From Proteobacteria bacterium UBA7420 (GTDB lineage: Bacteria > Pseudomonadota > Gammaproteobacteria > Magnimaribacterales > D2472), in contig DKMG01000095.1 of assembly GCA_002469975.1 (NCBI GenBank), forward strand, positions 1 through 45,063: 45,063 bases of DNA. The letters run 5' to 3'. The notes below the pieces were generated by a model. The model searched no databases. It was not told the origin of the DNA and worked only from the letters and a program-made list of their open reading frames with translations. The stretch's first letter is position 1. The number at the start of each line of letters is the position of its first letter. This document shows, in pieces, positions 44,399-45,063 of the stretch. The translations under genes were made by a program, and so were the position numbers.

Positions 44399-45063
44399 TT
44401 ATTTTTCCATACCGCAATTTTTATTTAAAGGAATAACCACGTCCATCATTGCGGGGGATGGCAGGTCCAAGGAATTCATTATATTTACAAAAGATTCCTT
44501 ATTATTATTCAATCTTGGATTAAATGTTACCTCTTCTTTAATAGTGCTTTCCGTAAACCCATTATAGTCATGACCTGGAAAGATTTTAGTAGTTTGTGGC
44601 AGAGTAAATAATTTTGTGGTGATGGAATCATAAAGCGTCCCAGGATCTCCATTTTGAAAATCTGTTCTTCCAGTGCCTCTGATCAATAAAGTATCTCCAG
44701 AAAACAGGAAATAGGGCTCAACTGATTCTAGCAAATAAGAGTAAGAGTCATCCGTATGTCCTGGTGTAAAAATTGCCTTTATTCTTACTTCATCAATCTC
44801 AAGAATTTCTTGATCCTGGATATTATGAGATGAGCATTTTGGACCTGAAACACCACTAACTGTTTCGCAACCCAGCAGCTCCCTTAATTGGCCAGAGCCA
44901 GATGTGTGATCTGCATGAATATGAGTATCAATGGAGTAGGACAAAGTTAGTCCTAGTTGCTCCAGCAATGTTTTATATACCAAATTTTTATCAAGCACTG
45001 GATCGATAATCACAGCATTGCCTTGTTTTGAAGCCAAGAGGTAAGTAAAGGTTGATGAGCTTG
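44399..45063 (-). CDS. ETHE1-like persulfide dioxygenase (5' end beyond window)
   Basis: Metallo-beta-lactamase-fold enzyme of the ETHE1/persulfide dioxygenase type, oxidising glutathione persulfide to sulfite. The metal site is in THIHADHTSGSGQLRE, TPGHTDDSYSYLL, FSGDTLLIRGTGRTDFQNG and FPGHDYNG. The in-frame sequence continues upstream of TTG 45037 as STFTYLL to the window edge, matching the family, so the gene is truncated by the window and the TTG is an internal Leu. Some 15-20 N-terminal residues are missing. Confidence 0.88.
   Translation of the reverse strand, partial: SSSTFTYLLASKQGNAVIIDPVLDKNLVYKTLLEQLGLTLSYSIDTHIHADHTSGSGQLRELLGCETVSGVSGPKCSSHNIQDQEILEIDEVRIKAIFTPGHTDDSYSYLLESVEPYFLFSGDTLLIRGTGRTDFQNGDPGTLYDSITTKLFTLPQTTKIFPGHDYNGFTESTIKEEVTFNPRLNNNKESFVNIMNSLDLPSPAMMDVVIPLNKNCGMEK

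Noticed and set aside
45035..45037. TTG at 45037 as the start of the ETHE1-like gene
   Set aside because: The reading frame stays open to the window edge and the upstream codons (STFTYLL) match the conserved family N-terminus, so the TTG is internal.
1..45063. Mobile elements, CRISPR, defence or toxin-antitoxin systems
   Set aside because: I found no transposase, integrase, repeat-spacer array, restriction or toxin-antitoxin gene; all sizeable frames are accounted for by the genes listed.

Overview
The window is a gene-dense (about 98% coding), AT-rich stretch, roughly 40% G+C by eye. It reads as the chromosome of a streamlined marine gammaproteobacterium. The best guess is a SAR86-like lineage. 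That placement is an inference from gene content (TonB2-type energiser operon, DUF3604/HupE genes, M2 lipoprotein peptidase, DUF1295), very short spacers, many 4-nt start/stop overlaps and frequent TTG/GTG starts; no rRNA gene is present to prove it. Two blocks keep a gene order I know from Pseudomonas: argS/yggS/proC/yggT/metX/metW/rdgB/hemW/trmB, and HAD phosphatase/rppH/tauE/lgt/thyA/folA. I see no tRNA, rRNA, CRISPR array, IS element or prophage. No gene-free stretch exceeds 300 bases; the longest gap is 177 bp, upstream of the TonB2 operon.

Layout. 1-722 (+): trmB, whose conserved N-terminal frame has no normal start codon. 711-8890 (-): one continuous run efp, argS, ftsN-like, yggS, proC, yggT, metX, metW, rdgB, hemW (translation, PLP homeostasis, proline and methionine synthesis, nucleotide clean-up, haem-related radical SAM). 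8936-11640 (+): M2-family lipoprotein peptidase coupled to a DUF1295 membrane protein. 11818-17123 (+): six-gene TonB2-type operon (DUF3450, ttpC, exbB, exbD, tonB, TPR protein) that powers outer-membrane receptors encoded elsewhere. 17120-20556 (-): rppH, tauE-like, lgt, thyA, folA, with the divergent HAD phosphatase at 20573-21241. 21238-25610 (-): gcvT-gcvH-gcvP glycine cleavage operon. 25761-26603 (+): FTR1-type iron permease behind a strong Fur box. 26604-30306: rmuC, aspartate-aminotransferase-like enzyme, hspQ, ybjQ-like, a sulfotransferase-like protein and a small two-TM protein.

30363-37744 is the more accessory part: a protease-like/RimK fusion with a GPH-type transporter, phzF-like and MAPEG genes ending in a classic bidirectional terminator, an MDR oxidoreductase and an FAD monooxygenase transcribed divergently around a perfect 20-bp palindrome, and yghU. 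The palindrome lies across the -35 and the long 19-bp spacer of the oxidoreductase promoter, which is the MerR-family promoter layout. 37844-41699 (+): DUF3604 putative metallohydrolase, PpiC-like protein and HupE/UreJ-like membrane protein, a tight cassette without an assigned pathway. 41709-45063 (-): ETHE1-like persulfide dioxygenase (cut by the window edge), yajQ, proline iminopeptidase and a threonine synthase with a degenerate zinc-ribbon.

The observations I rate most worth a second look are the MerR-type promoter with no regulator in sight, the DUF3604-PpiC-HupE cassette, the protease-RimK fusion, the start-less trmB, and the trp-operator-like inverted repeat in the TonB2 leader.
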